This document shows positions 36,301 through 45,427 of a DNA stretch of 64,000 nucleotides, in pieces (position 1 is the stretch's first letter; each line of letters opens with the position of its first letter). A model generated the notes under the pieces. It searched no databases. It had not been told where the DNA came from and saw only the letters and a program-made list of their open reading frames with translations. A program made the position numbers and the translations under genes. The DNA is from Amycolatopsis sp. DSM 110486 (GTDB lineage: Bacteria; Actinomycetota; Actinomycetes; Mycobacteriales; Pseudonocardiaceae): the NCBI RefSeq assembly GCF_019468465.1, contig NZ_CP080519.1, positions 9,355,001-9,419,000 of the forward strand, written 5' to 3'.

Positions 36301-36323
36301 CTGTCGGTGCCCAGCGTTACGCT
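36301..36323 (+). promoter_or_regulatory. RecA-NDp/PafBC-type leaderless promoter of the RecB-like nuclease
   Basis: CTGTCGGTG (36301-36309), 8 nt, TACGCT (36318-36323), then 6 nt to ATG 36330. Matches TTGTCRGTG-N8-TAnnnT except for the first base. It starts 3-4 nt after the end of repeat E2. Confidence 0.7.
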
Positions 36324-36329
36324 CTGGCC

Positions 36330-37223
36330 ATGCCCGACACCGCTACGGTCATCACCCCACCGGGAACCGGTGACGCGCCCGTCCGCAGGCGGCCGGCGCT
36401 GTCGCCGTCACGTGCCAGCGATTTCAAACAGTGTCCGCTCCTCTACCGATTCCGGGCCGTCGACCGGCTGCCCGAGGTGCCCACGAAGGCCCAGGTGCGC
36501 GGGACGCTCGTGCATGCCGTGCTGGAACGGCTGTTCGGTCTGCCCGCGGGTGAGCGCGTGGCGCCGCGGGCGAAGGATCTGCTGGCGCCCACGTGGGCGG
36601 AGCTGTCGGCCGCGAGTCCGGAGTGGACCGAGTTGTTCACGGACGCCGAGGAGGGCGAATCCGACAAGTGGCTGGCGTCGGCGGAGAAGCTGCTCGACGC
36701 GTATTTCGAGCTGGAGGACCCGCGCCGGCTGGAGCCGGAGGCGTGTGAGCTGCACGTGGAGATCGAGCTGGGCTCGGGGGTGCTGCTGCGCGGGTACATT
36801 GACCGCGTGGACGTGGCGCCGACGGGCGAGATCCGCGTGGTGGACTACAAGACCGGGGCCGCGCCGCGTGAGATCGGCGAGGCCAAGGCGATGTTCCAGA
36901 TGAAGTTCTACGCCGTGGTGCTGTGGCGGCTGCGCGGCATCGTGCCGCGGCAGCTGAAGCTGATGTACCTCACCGACGGCCAGTCGCTCGCCTACACGCC
37001 CGACGAAGCGGAGCTGGTGAGGTTCGAGCGCACGCTGGAAGCCATCTGGCAGGCGATCCTCAAGGCGGGCAAGACCGGCGACTTCCGGCCCAACCCGGGC
37101 AAGCTGTGCTCGTGGTGCGACCACCAGGCGCACTGCCCGGAGTTCGGCGGCACTCCGCCGGAGTACCCCGGCTGGCCGGAACCCGACGCGGGCGAAGAGA
37201 CCGCACTGGACCGGGCCGACTGA
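36330..37223 (+). CDS. RecB-like PD-(D/E)XK nuclease with predicted iron-sulfur cluster
   Basis: 297 aa (Rv2119 position). Nuclease motifs: His in RGTLVHAVLERLFG, Asp in GYIDRVDV, and the D-x-K pair in IRVVDYKTGAAP. One Cys in SDFKQCPLLYRF and three in LCSWCDHQAHCPEF are spaced as in AddB/Cas4 nucleases, where four Cys hold a 4Fe-4S cluster that ties the chain ends. Expected to cut or resect DNA in repair. No cas genes are near, so it is not a CRISPR Cas4. Its promoter looks DNA-damage inducible through PafBC. Confidence 0.9.
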   Translation: MPDTATVITPPGTGDAPVRRRPALSPSRASDFKQCPLLYRFRAVDRLPEVPTKAQVRGTLVHAVLERLFGLPAGERVAPRAKDLLAPTWAELSAASPEWTELFTDAEEGESDKWLASAEKLLDAYFELEDPRRLEPEACELHVEIELGSGVLLRGYIDRVDVAPTGEIRVVDYKTGAAPREIGEAKAMFQMKFYAVVLWRLRGIVPRQLKLMYLTDGQSLAYTPDEAELVRFERTLEAIWQAILKAGKTGDFRPNPGKLCSWCDHQAHCPEFGGTPPEYPGWPEPDAGEETALDRAD

Positions 37224-38014
37224 TGGCCGACGCGTTCTACGTCCCGCTCGGCGACGAGCGGTACGCCGCGACCGAGCACACCAGCGGTCCCTGGGTACCC
37301 GGCGCGCAGCACTTCGGGCCACCGTCGGCGCTGCTCGCGCGCGGGCTGGAACAGCTCGAAGCGCCGCACCCGGCGCTGATCGCGCGCGTGACCATCGAGA
37401 TCCTCGGGCCGGCGCCCGTCGCGGAACTGGACCAGCGGTCGTGGATCGAGCGGCCGGGCCGGTCGGTGGAGCTGTTGCAGTCGGAGCTGTCCGCGGGCGG
37501 CAAGCTGATCGCCCGGGCCAGCGCGTGGCGGATCGCGACCACCGACACCACGAGCGTCGCGACCGACGCCGGTCCCCTGCTGCCCTCGGCCGAGGTGGGC
37601 ACGGAGACGACGTTCCCCGCCGACTGGCGCGGCGGTTACCTCAACGCCGTCGAGTGGCGGGCCGTGCGCGGCAGCATCTCGGCACCGGGCCCGGCCGCGG
37701 TGTGGGGCCGGCAGCGGATCCCGCTCGTCGACGGCGAGGAGCCCACCGGGTTGCAGCGGCTGTTCGCGGTCGCGGACTCGGCCAACGGCGTGTCCCACTT
37801 CCTGCCCACCGACGACTGGTGGTTCATCAACTCGGAGCTCACGGTCCACCTGCGCCGGGCGCCGGAGGGCGAGTGGATCGGGCTTGACGCCGTGACCTTG
37901 GTCGGCCCGCACGGCGTCGGCACCGCCACGAGTACTCTGCACGACGGCTCCGGTCCGATCGGCACCGGCGCGCAGGCTCTGCTCGTCCGGCCGCGACAGG
38001 CCCAAAACGGATAA
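37223..38014 (+). CDS. acyl-CoA thioesterase family protein (double hotdog)
   Basis: 263 aa. Layout of the actinobacterial TesB-like thioesterase family: an N-terminal hotdog (GPWVPGAQHFGPPSALLARG, helix with GPP at the acyl pocket) and a C-terminal one (NGVSHFLPTDDWWFINSELT, then GPHGVGTATSTLHD). Hydrolyses acyl-CoA to fatty acid and CoA; chain-length range unknown. ATG overlaps the nuclease stop (TGATG), so translation is coupled even though the functions look unrelated. Confidence 0.88.
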   Translation: MADAFYVPLGDERYAATEHTSGPWVPGAQHFGPPSALLARGLEQLEAPHPALIARVTIEILGPAPVAELDQRSWIERPGRSVELLQSELSAGGKLIARASAWRIATTDTTSVATDAGPLLPSAEVGTETTFPADWRGGYLNAVEWRAVRGSISAPGPAAVWGRQRIPLVDGEEPTGLQRLFAVADSANGVSHFLPTDDWWFINSELTVHLRRAPEGEWIGLDAVTLVGPHGVGTATSTLHDGSGPIGTGAQALLVRPRQAQNG

Positions 38015-38077
38015 CCGCGCGCCCGCGCCCCAGATCCAATAACCTTCGCGGAACGACCGACAAGGGAGCGCTCCGGC

Positions 38078-39013
38078 ATGCAGATCACCTCGGTGGTCAA
38101 CCAGAAAGGCGGGGTCGGCAAGACCTCACTCAGCGTGGGCGCGGCCGCGGCGTTGGCCGAACGCGGCCGGCGCGTGCTGCTGATCGACCTCGACCCGCAG
38201 GGGCACGCGACGACCGAGATGCTCGGCCTGGCTGAGGCGTCCGGTGACACACCCACGCTCGCGAAGGCGCTCACGAAGCTCTGGAAGGGCCCGATCGAGG
38301 AGCTCGCGGTGCCGCACCCGCGCAGCAACCTCGGCCGCGGCGGCGCGTTCGACGTGATCCCGACGTCGCCGGGCATGTTCGACCTGATCCGCCGGCTGGA
38401 CTCGTTCCGCGTGCCGGGCTGGCAGCTCGCGCGCGTGATCCAGTTCGCGAACTACGACCACGTGGTCATCGACTGCCCGCCCGCGCTCGACGTGCTGACC
38501 AACAACGCACTCGCGGCGTCACACGGAATCCTGGTGCCGGTGCAGCCGGACAAAACGAGCATCCGCGCGCTGCGGCTGCTCGGCGACCAGGTGCGCTACG
38601 TGGAACAGACCACCGGCCGCACGCCGATCGCGTGGTACGGGATCGTGCCCGGGCTCTACCGCCGCCCGATCTCCCACTACGCGGCCGCCGCGCTACAGGA
38701 GATGCACAGCTTCGGCGTCCCGATGCTCTCGCACGTACCGCTCGGCGTCGTGATGAACGAGGCCGCGGCCAACGGCGTTCCCGTCACCACGTACGCCCCG
38801 GAAACCCTGCAGGCCCTGTCGTTCCGCGAGATCGCCGAAACCCTCGACGGCTACCTGGCCCAGAACCCCGGCCCCACCGAAGTCCCGGCCGACGACGAGT
38901 TCGTCTTCGAGGACTTCATCTCCGAAGTCGCGATGACCCGCAACGCCAACGACAACGGCGCCCGCAAAAAGCTCTACGACTTGATGCCCAAACGCCCTAC
39001 CCGGCCGAGGTAG
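38078..39013 (+). CDS. ParA/MinD-type ATPase
   Basis: 311 aa. Deviant Walker A KGGVGKTS at residues 10-17, the second signature LLIDLDPQGHAT, and Walker B VVIDCPPALD. No helix-turn-helix N-terminus, so it is a small ParA like those that position cargo by nucleoid oscillation. There is no parB next to it, and the chromosomal parAB locus would be elsewhere; it may be an orphan ParA or act with an unknown partner. AGGGAGC precedes ATG 38078. Repeat E3 lies between it and the convergent hisG. Confidence 0.92.
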   Translation: MQITSVVNQKGGVGKTSLSVGAAAALAERGRRVLLIDLDPQGHATTEMLGLAEASGDTPTLAKALTKLWKGPIEELAVPHPRSNLGRGGAFDVIPTSPGMFDLIRRLDSFRVPGWQLARVIQFANYDHVVIDCPPALDVLTNNALAASHGILVPVQPDKTSIRALRLLGDQVRYVEQTTGRTPIAWYGIVPGLYRRPISHYAAAALQEMHSFGVPMLSHVPLGVVMNEAAANGVPVTTYAPETLQALSFREIAETLDGYLAQNPGPTEVPADDEFVFEDFISEVAMTRNANDNGARKKLYDLMPKRPTRPR

Positions 39014-39058
39014 CTGTCTGTCCTTATCGGACGGTCAGCTCAAAGGCGAACCGCTGGG

Positions 39059-39193
39059 TGACCACAGCGCGAGATCGCGCCGGCGTTTGAATCGAGCGAT
39101 GCGATCGGCCCCCGGCCGATCAGATCGCTCGATTCAAACGCCGGCTCAAAGGCGATCTCGCACGCCTCGGCGGAGCCGAGGCAGAAAACACAG
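39059..39193 (+). repeat. palindromic repeat element E3
   Basis: Outer stem GCGAGATCGC (39069-39078) with GCGATCTCGC (39152-39161); long stem 39079-39100 with 39124-39145 (22 bp perfect; variable part GTTTGAATCGAGCGAT); inner GATCGGCC (39103-39110) with GGCCGATC (39114-39121), loop CCC. Right end has a small hairpin GCCTCGG/CCGAGGC (39164-39182), then AGAAAACACA, stopping 7 nt from the hisG stop codon. Confidence 0.9.
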
Positions 39194-39199
39194 CTTTGA

Positions 39200-40045
39200 T
39201 TACAACCGGCAGGAGCGGATGTCCGAGGCGAGGATCGCCTTGGCGCCCACTTCGGCGAGTTCGTCCATGATCTGGTTGACCTTCTTGCGCGGCACCATCG
39301 CGCGCACGGCGACCCAGTCCTCGTCGGCCAGCGGGGCGACCGTCGGCGACTCCAGGCCCGGGGTGATGGCGATGGCCTGCTCCAGCAGCGTGCGCGGGCA
39401 GTCGTAGTCGAGCATCATGTACTGCTGCGCGAACACGACACCCCGCAGCCGCGCTGCCAGCTGGCTCTTCGCCTTCGCCGAGTCGCTGCCCGCGCGCTGC
39501 AGCAGCACGGCCTCCGACACGCAGATCGGGTCGCCGAAGGCCACCAGGTTGTGCTGGCGCAGCGAGCGACCGGACTCGACCACGTCCGCGATCGCGTCGG
39601 CGACGCCGAGCTGGATCGAGATCTCCACGGCGCCGTCGAGGCGGATCACCTCGGCCTCCACGCCGTGGCGTGCCAGGTCCTCACGTACGAGCCGCGGGTA
39701 CGAGGTCGCGAGACGCTTGCCCTGCAGGTCGGCCGGCTTCCAGTCCTGGCCCGCCGGGGCGGCGTAGCGGAAGGTGGACCCGCCGAAGCCGAGCGCGAGC
39801 ATCTCCTCGACCGGCGCGCCCGAGTCGAGCGCGAGGTCCCGGCCGGTGATGCCGAGGTCCAGCTCGCCGGAGCCGACGTAGATCGCGATGTCCTTGGGGC
39901 GCAGGAAGAAGAACTCGACCTCGTTGACCTGGTCGAGCACGGTCAGGTCCTTCGAGTCATGTCGCTTGCGGTAGCCCGCCTCGGAAAGCATCTCGGCCGC
40001 CGCCGCGGCGAGGGCTCCCTTGTTAGGCACGGCAACACGCAGCAT
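39200..40045 (-). CDS. hisG: ATP phosphoribosyltransferase HisG (long form)
   Basis: 281 aa. First step of histidine synthesis: joins PRPP to ATP, releasing pyrophosphate. Motifs: [16 protein letters not shown], the PRPP-region [12 protein letters not shown] with [14 protein letters not shown], and a C-terminal ACT-like regulatory domain (about 205-281) that binds histidine for feedback inhibition, which makes it the hexameric long form needing no HisZ. It follows hisE by 35 nt, the mycobacterial order. Confidence 0.96.
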   Translation of the reverse strand: MLRVAVPNKGALAAAAAEMLSEAGYRKRHDSKDLTVLDQVNEVEFFFLRPKDIAIYVGSGELDLGITGRDLALDSGAPVEEMLALGFGGSTFRYAAPAGQDWKPADLQGKRLATSYPRLVREDLARHGVEAEVIRLDGAVEISIQLGVADAIADVVESGRSLRQHNLVAFGDPICVSEAVLLQRAGSDSAKAKSQLAARLRGVVFAQQYMMLDYDCPRTLLEQAIAITPGLESPTVAPLADEDWVAVRAMVPRKKVNQIMDELAEVGAKAILASDIRSCRL

Positions 40046-40080
40046 GTGACTCTCTCCTCGATCTCCGGTGCGCGAACGCG

Positions 40081-40344
40081 TCACAGGTAGCGGTAAACGT
40101 CCTCGGTCGAGATCCCCCGGCCGAGCATGAGTACCTGGACCCGGTACAGCAGTTGCGAGATCTCCTCCGCGAGGCGGTCGTCGGACTCGTGCTCGGCGGC
40201 GATCCACACCTCGCCGGCTTCCTCGAGCACCTTCTTGCCCTGTGCGTGCACCCCGTCGTCGAGGGCGACGACGGTGCCGGACCCGTCGGGACGGGTGCGG
40301 GCGCGCTCGGCAAGCTCCGCGAACAGCTCATCGAAGGTCTTCAC
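40081..40344 (-). CDS. hisE: phosphoribosyl-ATP pyrophosphatase HisE
   Basis: 87 aa, GTG start ([15 protein letters not shown]). All-alpha MazG-like fold with the metal-binding Glu cluster [20 protein letters not shown] followed by EIS. Second step of histidine synthesis, cutting PR-ATP to PR-AMP. It is immediately upstream of hisG, so the first two pathway enzymes are made together. The longer frame extending from 40584 is a shadow of the HAD gene and was not used. Confidence 0.95.
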   Translation of the reverse strand: MKTFDELFAELAERARTRPDGSGTVVALDDGVHAQGKKVLEEAGEVWIAAEHESDDRLAEEISQLLYRVQVLMLGRGISTEDVYRYL

Positions 40345-40409
40345 GGTCTGCAGATCCTTCCATCCCGCACGGGCGGGCGCTGCCCCGGGTGACCCCGATG
40401 CCGCAAGGG

Positions 40410-41096
40410 TCACACTCGCGGCAGCAACGCGGCCAGCGCGGCCACGTCGACGCCCGCGAGCGACTCGCGGAACACCCGCCCCGGCCCCGCCGGAACCTCC
40501 ACGTCGTTCGGGACCACGAGCACCGAGCAGCCTGCGCTCTCGGCCGACTCCGCGCCCGGCGGCGAGTCCTCCACCGCGACGCACCGCTCCGGCGGCACGC
40601 CGAGCAGCTCGGCGGCCTTGAGGTACGGCCTCGGGTGCGGCTTGTTCAGCCCGTCGACCTCGTCACCGCACACCGTGACGTCGAAGAACTCGCGGCCGAT
40701 CGTCTGCAGCGCCAGCTCCGTCAGCGCGCGCTCGGTCGACGTGACCAGCGCCGAAGGGATGCCGGCGGCCTTCACCGCGGCCAGCGCCTCGCGCGCGCCC
40801 GGGCGCCACGGCAGCGCGTCGTCGAACAGGCCCGCCGTGCGCCGTCGGATCCACGCGCCGGTCTCGGCGACCGACTCCGGCGTGACCTCCCGCGCGGTCA
40901 CCTCCAGCAGGTAGGTGGCCGTGGCGTCCATGTTGGACCCCACGAGCGTCATCCGCTGCTCCTCGGACAGCCTGCCGCCGAGCGCTTCCGCGCACTCGTA
41001 CAGCGCGACGTCCCAGAGCTTCTCGGAATCGACGAGCGTGCCGTCCATGTCCCACAGGACGGCGCCCAGTCCGTCCGAAGAGGACGGTGCAGTCAC
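40410..41096 (-). CDS. HAD-superfamily phosphatase
   Basis: 228 aa, GTG start with AAGGAG upstream. HAD motif [11 protein letters not shown] (two Asp), motif II Thr in [10 protein letters not shown], motif III Lys in NKPHPRPYL, motif [13 protein letters not shown], with a helical cap after motif I, as in beta-phosphoglucomutase/phosphoglycolate phosphatase relatives. Removes phosphate from a small metabolite; substrate unknown. It lies 65 nt upstream of hisE on the same strand and might be the missing histidinol-phosphate phosphatase, but that is only a contextual guess. Confidence 0.9.
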   Translation of the reverse strand: MTAPSSSDGLGAVLWDMDGTLVDSEKLWDVALYECAEALGGRLSEEQRMTLVGSNMDATATYLLEVTAREVTPESVAETGAWIRRRTAGLFDDALPWRPGAREALAAVKAAGIPSALVTSTERALTELALQTIGREFFDVTVCGDEVDGLNKPHPRPYLKAAELLGVPPERCVAVEDSPPGAESAESAGCSVLVVPNDVEVPAGPGRVFRESLAGVDVAALAALLPRV

Positions 41097-41431
41097 GGTT
41101 TCTCCTTGTCGGTGCGTCGGCGGGTGGACGGACGGCCGCGGCGCACCCGCACGAATCCGCCCCGAAAGAGTGGGCTTGCCTCGCGCCGGCGGCGGCCCCG
41201 GACCGTCCACCGGGGGGACCGGGCACGACGGCGGGCCGGATCGTCTCCAGTATCCCATCCGCATCGCGCCGCCGGGCGGGGGCGCCGCGCACCGTCCACA
41301 AGGCGCTGAGCTGCGGCTCCCCGGCGTGTCCCGCACACCGGTACCCGGGCGCCGCGCGCGGGCGGCGGTGGTGACGGCGCGCGGTCGGACATGCTGCACA
41401 GGTTACGGGCGAAGGGTCGTAGGCTGGGAAG
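41097..41431. other. divergent intergenic region, HAD gene/PAC2
   Basis: 335 bp, very GC rich. It holds the ribosome binding site of the HAD gene at one end and the PAC2 -10 box at the other. Several short GC inverted repeats occur but none stands out as a terminator or riboswitch. Confidence 0.5.
41420..41425 (+). promoter_or_regulatory. leaderless -10 box for PAC2
   Basis: TAGGCT, 6 nt before GTG 41432. Confidence 0.6.
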
Positions 41432-42346
41432 GTGAGTGAGCCAGTCGACGAGACCCAGCGACCCGGAGACCCGGATCGCGCCCGCCCGGAATCGAAGCGC
41501 CCCCTGATGGTGGTGGCCTTCGAAGGCTGGAACGACGCTGGCGACGCGGCCAGCCGCGCGATCGAGCATCTGCAGCTCAACTGGGACGCCACCCCGCTGG
41601 CGGAGCTGGAGCCGGACGACTACTACGACTTCCAGGTCAGCAGGCCGACCATCAGCATGGTCGACGGCGTGACCCGGCAGGTGGAGTGGCCGACCACGCG
41701 CCTGTCCATCTGCCGGCCCGAGGGGCTCGACCGCGACGTGGTGCTGGTGCAGGGCCCCGAGCCGAACATGCGCTGGCGCGCGTTCTGCGCGGAGCTGCTG
41801 GAGCACATCATGCAGCTCGACGTGGACACCGTCGTCGCGCTGGGCGCGCTGCTGGCCGACACCGCGCACACGCGGCCCGTCCCGGTCACCGGGACCGCCT
41901 ACGACAAGGACACCGCCAGCCGGTTCCGCCTCGAGCTGAACAACTACCAGGGGCCGACCGGGATAGTGGGCGTGCTGCAGGACTACTGCGTGCAGGCCGG
42001 CATCCCCGCCGTGTCGATCTGGGCGGCGGTGCCGCACTACGTGTCGCACCCGCCGTCCCCGAAGGCGACCCTGGCGCTGCTGCACAAGCTCGAGGATGTC
42101 CTCGACGTCGAGATCCCGCTGGGCGCGCTGCCCGAGCAGTCCGAGGAGTGGCAGCGGACCGTCAGCGAGATGGCCGACGAGGACGAGGAGATCAGCGAGT
42201 ACGTCCGCAGCCTCGAAGAACGCGGCGACGCGGAAACCGACTTCACCATGGAGGAGGTCTCCGGCGACAAGATCGCGGCCGAGTTCGAGCGCTACCTGCG
42301 CCGGCGCCGCCCGGGCCAGGAGGGCGGGGGCTTCGGCCTCCGCTGA
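41432..42346 (+). CDS. PAC2 (proteasome assembly chaperone-like) family protein
   Basis: 304 aa, GTG start. PAC2 core: LMVVAFEGWNDAGDAASRAI at residue 25, then VVALGALLADTAHTRPVPVTG and GIPAVSIWAAVPHYVSHPPSP, followed by an acidic helical C-terminal extension (EEWQRTVSEMADEDEEISEY). The family includes eukaryotic and archaeal proteasome assembly chaperones; actinobacterial members (Rv2125 type) are trimeric and a role in proteasome assembly has not been proven. Its constant linkage to the Pup-proteasome region is suggestive. Ends at a hairpin terminator. Confidence 0.92.
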   Translation: MSEPVDETQRPGDPDRARPESKRPLMVVAFEGWNDAGDAASRAIEHLQLNWDATPLAELEPDDYYDFQVSRPTISMVDGVTRQVEWPTTRLSICRPEGLDRDVVLVQGPEPNMRWRAFCAELLEHIMQLDVDTVVALGALLADTAHTRPVPVTGTAYDKDTASRFRLELNNYQGPTGIVGVLQDYCVQAGIPAVSIWAAVPHYVSHPPSPKATLALLHKLEDVLDVEIPLGALPEQSEEWQRTVSEMADEDEEISEYVRSLEERGDAETDFTMEEVSGDKIAAEFERYLRRRRPGQEGGGFGLR

Positions 42347-42365
42347 GCCGCTACCCAGCCGGAAT

Positions 42366-42393
42366 GGCCCCTGCCGCACTCGCGGCGGGGGCC
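42366..42393. terminator. bidirectional hairpin terminator
   Basis: GGCCCCTGCCGC (42366-42377) pairs with GCGGCGGGGGCC (42382-42393), one T-G wobble, loop ACTC, followed by TTTCCC; between convergent PAC2 and amidohydrolase genes. Confidence 0.8.
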
Positions 42394-42414
42394 TTTCCCG
42401 TCTCCGGGCTCGGC

Positions 42415-43362
42415 TCAGCGACGCCAGCGGGCCGCGAACGCACGGGCCGGATTCGAGACCAGCATCGCCTGCACGATGTCGTCGCCCAGGGCTCGGACGA
42501 GCCGGGGCCGCAGCGTCGTGAGCAGGTACGGGATGCCGGGGCCGCCGCCGGAGGACAGCCGGGCCGCGGCGGTGGTCGTGTCGCCGCCGAGGAGCAGCTG
42601 GCCGGTGTGACCGGAGGTCGCGAGCTCGAACAGCAGGTCGGCCAGGCGCCAGTCGGTGGCGTGGTTGGCGCGCGACGGGCCGTCGAAACCCAGGAAGACG
42701 CCGGTGTCGGCGACCTCTCGCAGCACACGCAGGTCGGGGTTGCGGTTGAGGTGGCCCAGGATCACGCGCGACGGCGGCACGGCCAGCTCGCCGCACAGCA
42801 GGTCGGCGACCTCCCGGGCCGCGGTGCCCAGCTCCAGGTGCACGGCGATCGGCGCGCCCGTTTCCTGATGGGCCTGCGCGGCGGCGACCATCGTCCAGCG
42901 GGCGTGCCGGTCGACGACGTGGAACGCGCCCGCGACCTTGATCAGGCCCGCGCGAGGTCCGGTGCGGTCGGCGTCCGGGTCGTCGCCCGCGGGGATGCCG
43001 TCGAGGAGGTCGGCCACGAAGATCTCGGCCAGCCGGTCGGCGACGCGGTCGAGGACGTCGGCCGGGTAGTGCTCGGCGCGGTGGAAGCCCGTCGCGGCGA
43101 CGACGTGCACGCCGGTCGCCTGCGAAAGCGCGGCGAGGTCGGCCGCGCGGCGGTTCAGGCCGAACGGCGTCCACTGGACCACCGTGCGCCCGCCCGCGGC
43201 CGCGAACGCCCGCAGTTCGGTCTCGGCGGCCGCCACGTCGTCGAGGTCCTGCCCGGCGAGCTGCCGGGAGGCGAAGAACAGGTGGTCGTGGGCGTCGCAC
43301 ACCTCGAGTGACGAGGGCGCGACGTCGCCGAGGACGGTGCGAATCCGGGGTTCGCCGGTCAC
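42415..43362 (-). CDS. phosphotriesterase-family amidohydrolase
   Basis: 315 aa, GTG start. TIM-barrel metal site in order: H-x-H in CDAHDHLFF, bridging Lys in AGLIKVAGA, His in IAVHLELG, His in ILGHLNRNPD and Asp in LLLGGDTTTA. These are the binuclear-zinc ligands of phosphotriesterase/lactonase relatives; the natural substrate is probably a lactone or phosphoester but cannot be named. It is coupled to the upstream phosphoesterase gene by a GTGA overlap. Confidence 0.88.
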   Translation of the reverse strand: MTGEPRIRTVLGDVAPSSLEVCDAHDHLFFASRQLAGQDLDDVAAAETELRAFAAAGGRTVVQWTPFGLNRRAADLAALSQATGVHVVAATGFHRAEHYPADVLDRVADRLAEIFVADLLDGIPAGDDPDADRTGPRAGLIKVAGAFHVVDRHARWTMVAAAQAHQETGAPIAVHLELGTAAREVADLLCGELAVPPSRVILGHLNRNPDLRVLREVADTGVFLGFDGPSRANHATDWRLADLLFELATSGHTGQLLLGGDTTTAAARLSSGGGPGIPYLLTTLRPRLVRALGDDIVQAMLVSNPARAFAARWRR

Positions 43363-44189
43363 GCAGTCAGCAGCTTCCGTAGCGGCACGGCCCCGCGGGC
43401 GCGGCGGCTCCACTCGCGCGGGTAGCCGAGCGAGACCTCCTCGAACCGCACGCCGTCGGCCGACGTCGTGCGCGGGATGTGCAGGTGGCCGTACACGGCG
43501 AGCTCGGCGCGGTAGCGCAGGTGCCAGTCCTCGGTCTCCGTGGTGCCGCACCACAGCGCGAAGTCCGGGTAGTGCAGCGGCGCGGTCGGGTGGCGGTGCA
43601 GCGGCCAGTGCGACACGAGGATCGTGCCGTGCTCGGCCGGGATGGCGTCGAGGCGGTCGGTGCTGACCTTCAGGCGCTCGGCGCACCAGGCCTGGCGGCT
43701 CGGGAACGGGTCGGGGTGCAGGAAGTACTCGTCCGTGCAGACCACGCCGGCCTCGCGTGCCTGCGCGAGCGCCTCCTCGATCGTCTTGCCCGCGGCGGCC
43801 GGGGTACGCCAGCTGTAGTCGTAGAGCACGAACAACGGCGCGATCGTCAGCGGCCTGGCGCCGTGCTCCCACACGGGGAACTCGTCCTCGGGAGTCAGCA
43901 CGTCGATCTCCCGGCACTGCTCCACGAGGAACTCGTAGCGGGCCTGGCCGCGCAGCTGCGACTCGTCCTTCGGCGTGGTCCACAGCTCGTGGTTGCCCGG
44001 CACCCACACGACCTTGGCGAACCGCTCGCGCAGGGTGGCGAGCGTGTCGCGGATGACGGACGAGCGTTCGGCGACGTCACCGACCACGAGCAGCCAGTCT
44101 TCCGGTGAATCCGGCACGACACGGTCGAGGATCGGCCCGTTGCCCTCGTGGGTCACGTGGAGGTCGCTGGTGGCGAAGAGAGACGGCAC
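43359..44189 (-). CDS. calcineurin-like metallophosphoesterase
   Basis: 276 aa. Metal motifs: ATSDLHVTHEG (D-x-H), LVVGDVAERS (GDxxx), VPGNHELW (GNHE), and late His residues in VSHWPLHRHP and YGHLHIPRT (GHxH-like). Cleaves phosphate mono- or diesters; substrate unknown. Its first 37 nt overlap the end of the MFS gene, and its stop overlaps the amidohydrolase start, so MFS, phosphoesterase and amidohydrolase form one tightly packed operon beginning with the ArsR-type gene. Confidence 0.9.
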   Translation of the reverse strand: MPSLFATSDLHVTHEGNGPILDRVVPDSPEDWLLVVGDVAERSSVIRDTLATLRERFAKVVWVPGNHELWTTPKDESQLRGQARYEFLVEQCREIDVLTPEDEFPVWEHGARPLTIAPLFVLYDYSWRTPAAAGKTIEEALAQAREAGVVCTDEYFLHPDPFPSRQAWCAERLKVSTDRLDAIPAEHGTILVSHWPLHRHPTAPLHYPDFALWCGTTETEDWHLRYRAELAVYGHLHIPRTTSADGVRFEEVSLGYPREWSRRARGAVPLRKLLTA

Positions 44190-45427
44190 TCCTCCACCGT
44201 AGCCATTTCCCGACCGGCAGATCGCCAGAACCGCCCCTTACGCCACCCCAGCAGCACCAGCCCGGCCACCACGTAGACGCCGGCCTGCACGTCGAGCAGC
44301 ACCGCCGGGCCGGTCACGGCCACCAGCGACCCGGCGAGCAGCGACCCGGCGGCCTGGGCCGCCGCGACCACGGCGAACACCGTGCTCAGCACCCGGCCGG
44401 CACGCTCGGGCGCCGCCACGCTCTGGACGTGCGCCAGCAGGCCGGCGCCCGTAAGCACTGCGGGTCCGCCGGCCACCGCGAACAGGCCCACGTAGATCCC
44501 CAGCGCCGTCGTGAGGGCTGCCGTATTCCAGATCAACGCCGACACCAGACCGGTCGCCAGCGAGCCCCACGCGAGCAGCGAAGCGCCCGCCACGCGCCGG
44601 GCGAGCGTCGCCACGCCGAAGCCCGCCGCCAGCCCGCCGATCGCCTGCACGCCGCGCAGCAGCCCCGCGTCGGCCTCGCTGCCGCCGAGCACGTCCAGCA
44701 CGAAGACCACGAACAGCACCAGGAACATCCCCTGGGCCACGGACACGAGCACCGTCGCGATCCCGGTGGCCCGCAGCCGCGGGTCCCGCGTGAGCTCTCT
44801 CAGCCCGGCCAGCCACGCGGCGACGACGGGTTCCCGGGGTGGCTGACGGACGCGTGGCGCCGCCGGACCCGGGAACGGACGCGCGAGCAGCAGCGCCGCG
44901 ACGGCGAGCGCGCCGAGGTACCCGAGCACCACGCGGTCCAGCCCGCCCCAGCCGAGCAGCGCGCCACCGGCCCAGCCGCCCGCGAGCCGGGCGACGCTGC
45001 CGTTCACACTCATCAGGCCGTTGGCGCCGGTCACCTCGGCGACGCCGACCAGCTCCGGCACCAGCGCGTTGCGCGCCGGTTCGAACACCGACGCCAGCCC
45101 GGCCTGCGCGGCCGTCACCAGGTACACGAGCGCGACGGGGATGCCATCTCCTGCGAGCAGCGGCAGCGCGACCGCCGCTTGGCCGACGCACACCACGGCG
45201 AGCACGGCCCGGCGGTCCCACCGGTCCGCGACGACCCCGGCGACCGGGCTCAGCAGCACCGCGGGCAGCAGGCCGAGCACGACGCTCAGCGCCGTCGTCG
45301 CGGCCGAGCCGGTGGTCGCGAACAGGAACACCGGCAGTGCGACCTGCAGCATCCACTCGGCGGACTCGCCGAAGAACGCGGCCAGCCAGAGCCGCACGAA
45401 CGCGGGCACGCCCAGCAGCTGTCTCAC
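44153..45427 (-). CDS. MFS transporter
   Basis: 424 aa, 12 predicted helices. Start MRQLLGVPAFVRLWLAAFFG and the loop-2/3 motif AGVVADRWDRRAVLAVVC are typical of the DHA3-like (MefA/enterobactin exporter) branch. Expected to export a small molecule with protons; drug efflux is a reasonable guess. GTG start overlaps the stop of the ArsR-type gene (GTGA). The last 12 codons read through the start of the phosphoesterase gene, an unusually long overlap. Confidence 0.88.
   Translation of the reverse strand: MRQLLGVPAFVRLWLAAFFGESAEWMLQVALPVFLFATTGSAATTALSVVLGLLPAVLLSPVAGVVADRWDRRAVLAVVCVGQAAVALPLLAGDGIPVALVYLVTAAQAGLASVFEPARNALVPELVGVAEVTGANGLMSVNGSVARLAGGWAGGALLGWGGLDRVVLGYLGALAVAALLLARPFPGPAAPRVRQPPREPVVAAWLAGLRELTRDPRLRATGIATVLVSVAQGMFLVLFVVFVLDVLGGSEADAGLLRGVQAIGGLAAGFGVATLARRVAGASLLAWGSLATGLVSALIWNTAALTTALGIYVGLFAVAGGPAVLTGAGLLAHVQSVAAPERAGRVLSTVFAVVAAAQAAGSLLAGSLVAVTGPAVLLDVQAGVYVVAGLVLLGWRKGRFWRSAGREMATVEECRLSSPPATST

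Noticed and set aside
40345..40409. Histidine leader attenuator upstream of hisE
   Set aside because: No run of His codons or terminator/antiterminator pair was found in the 65-nt gap.
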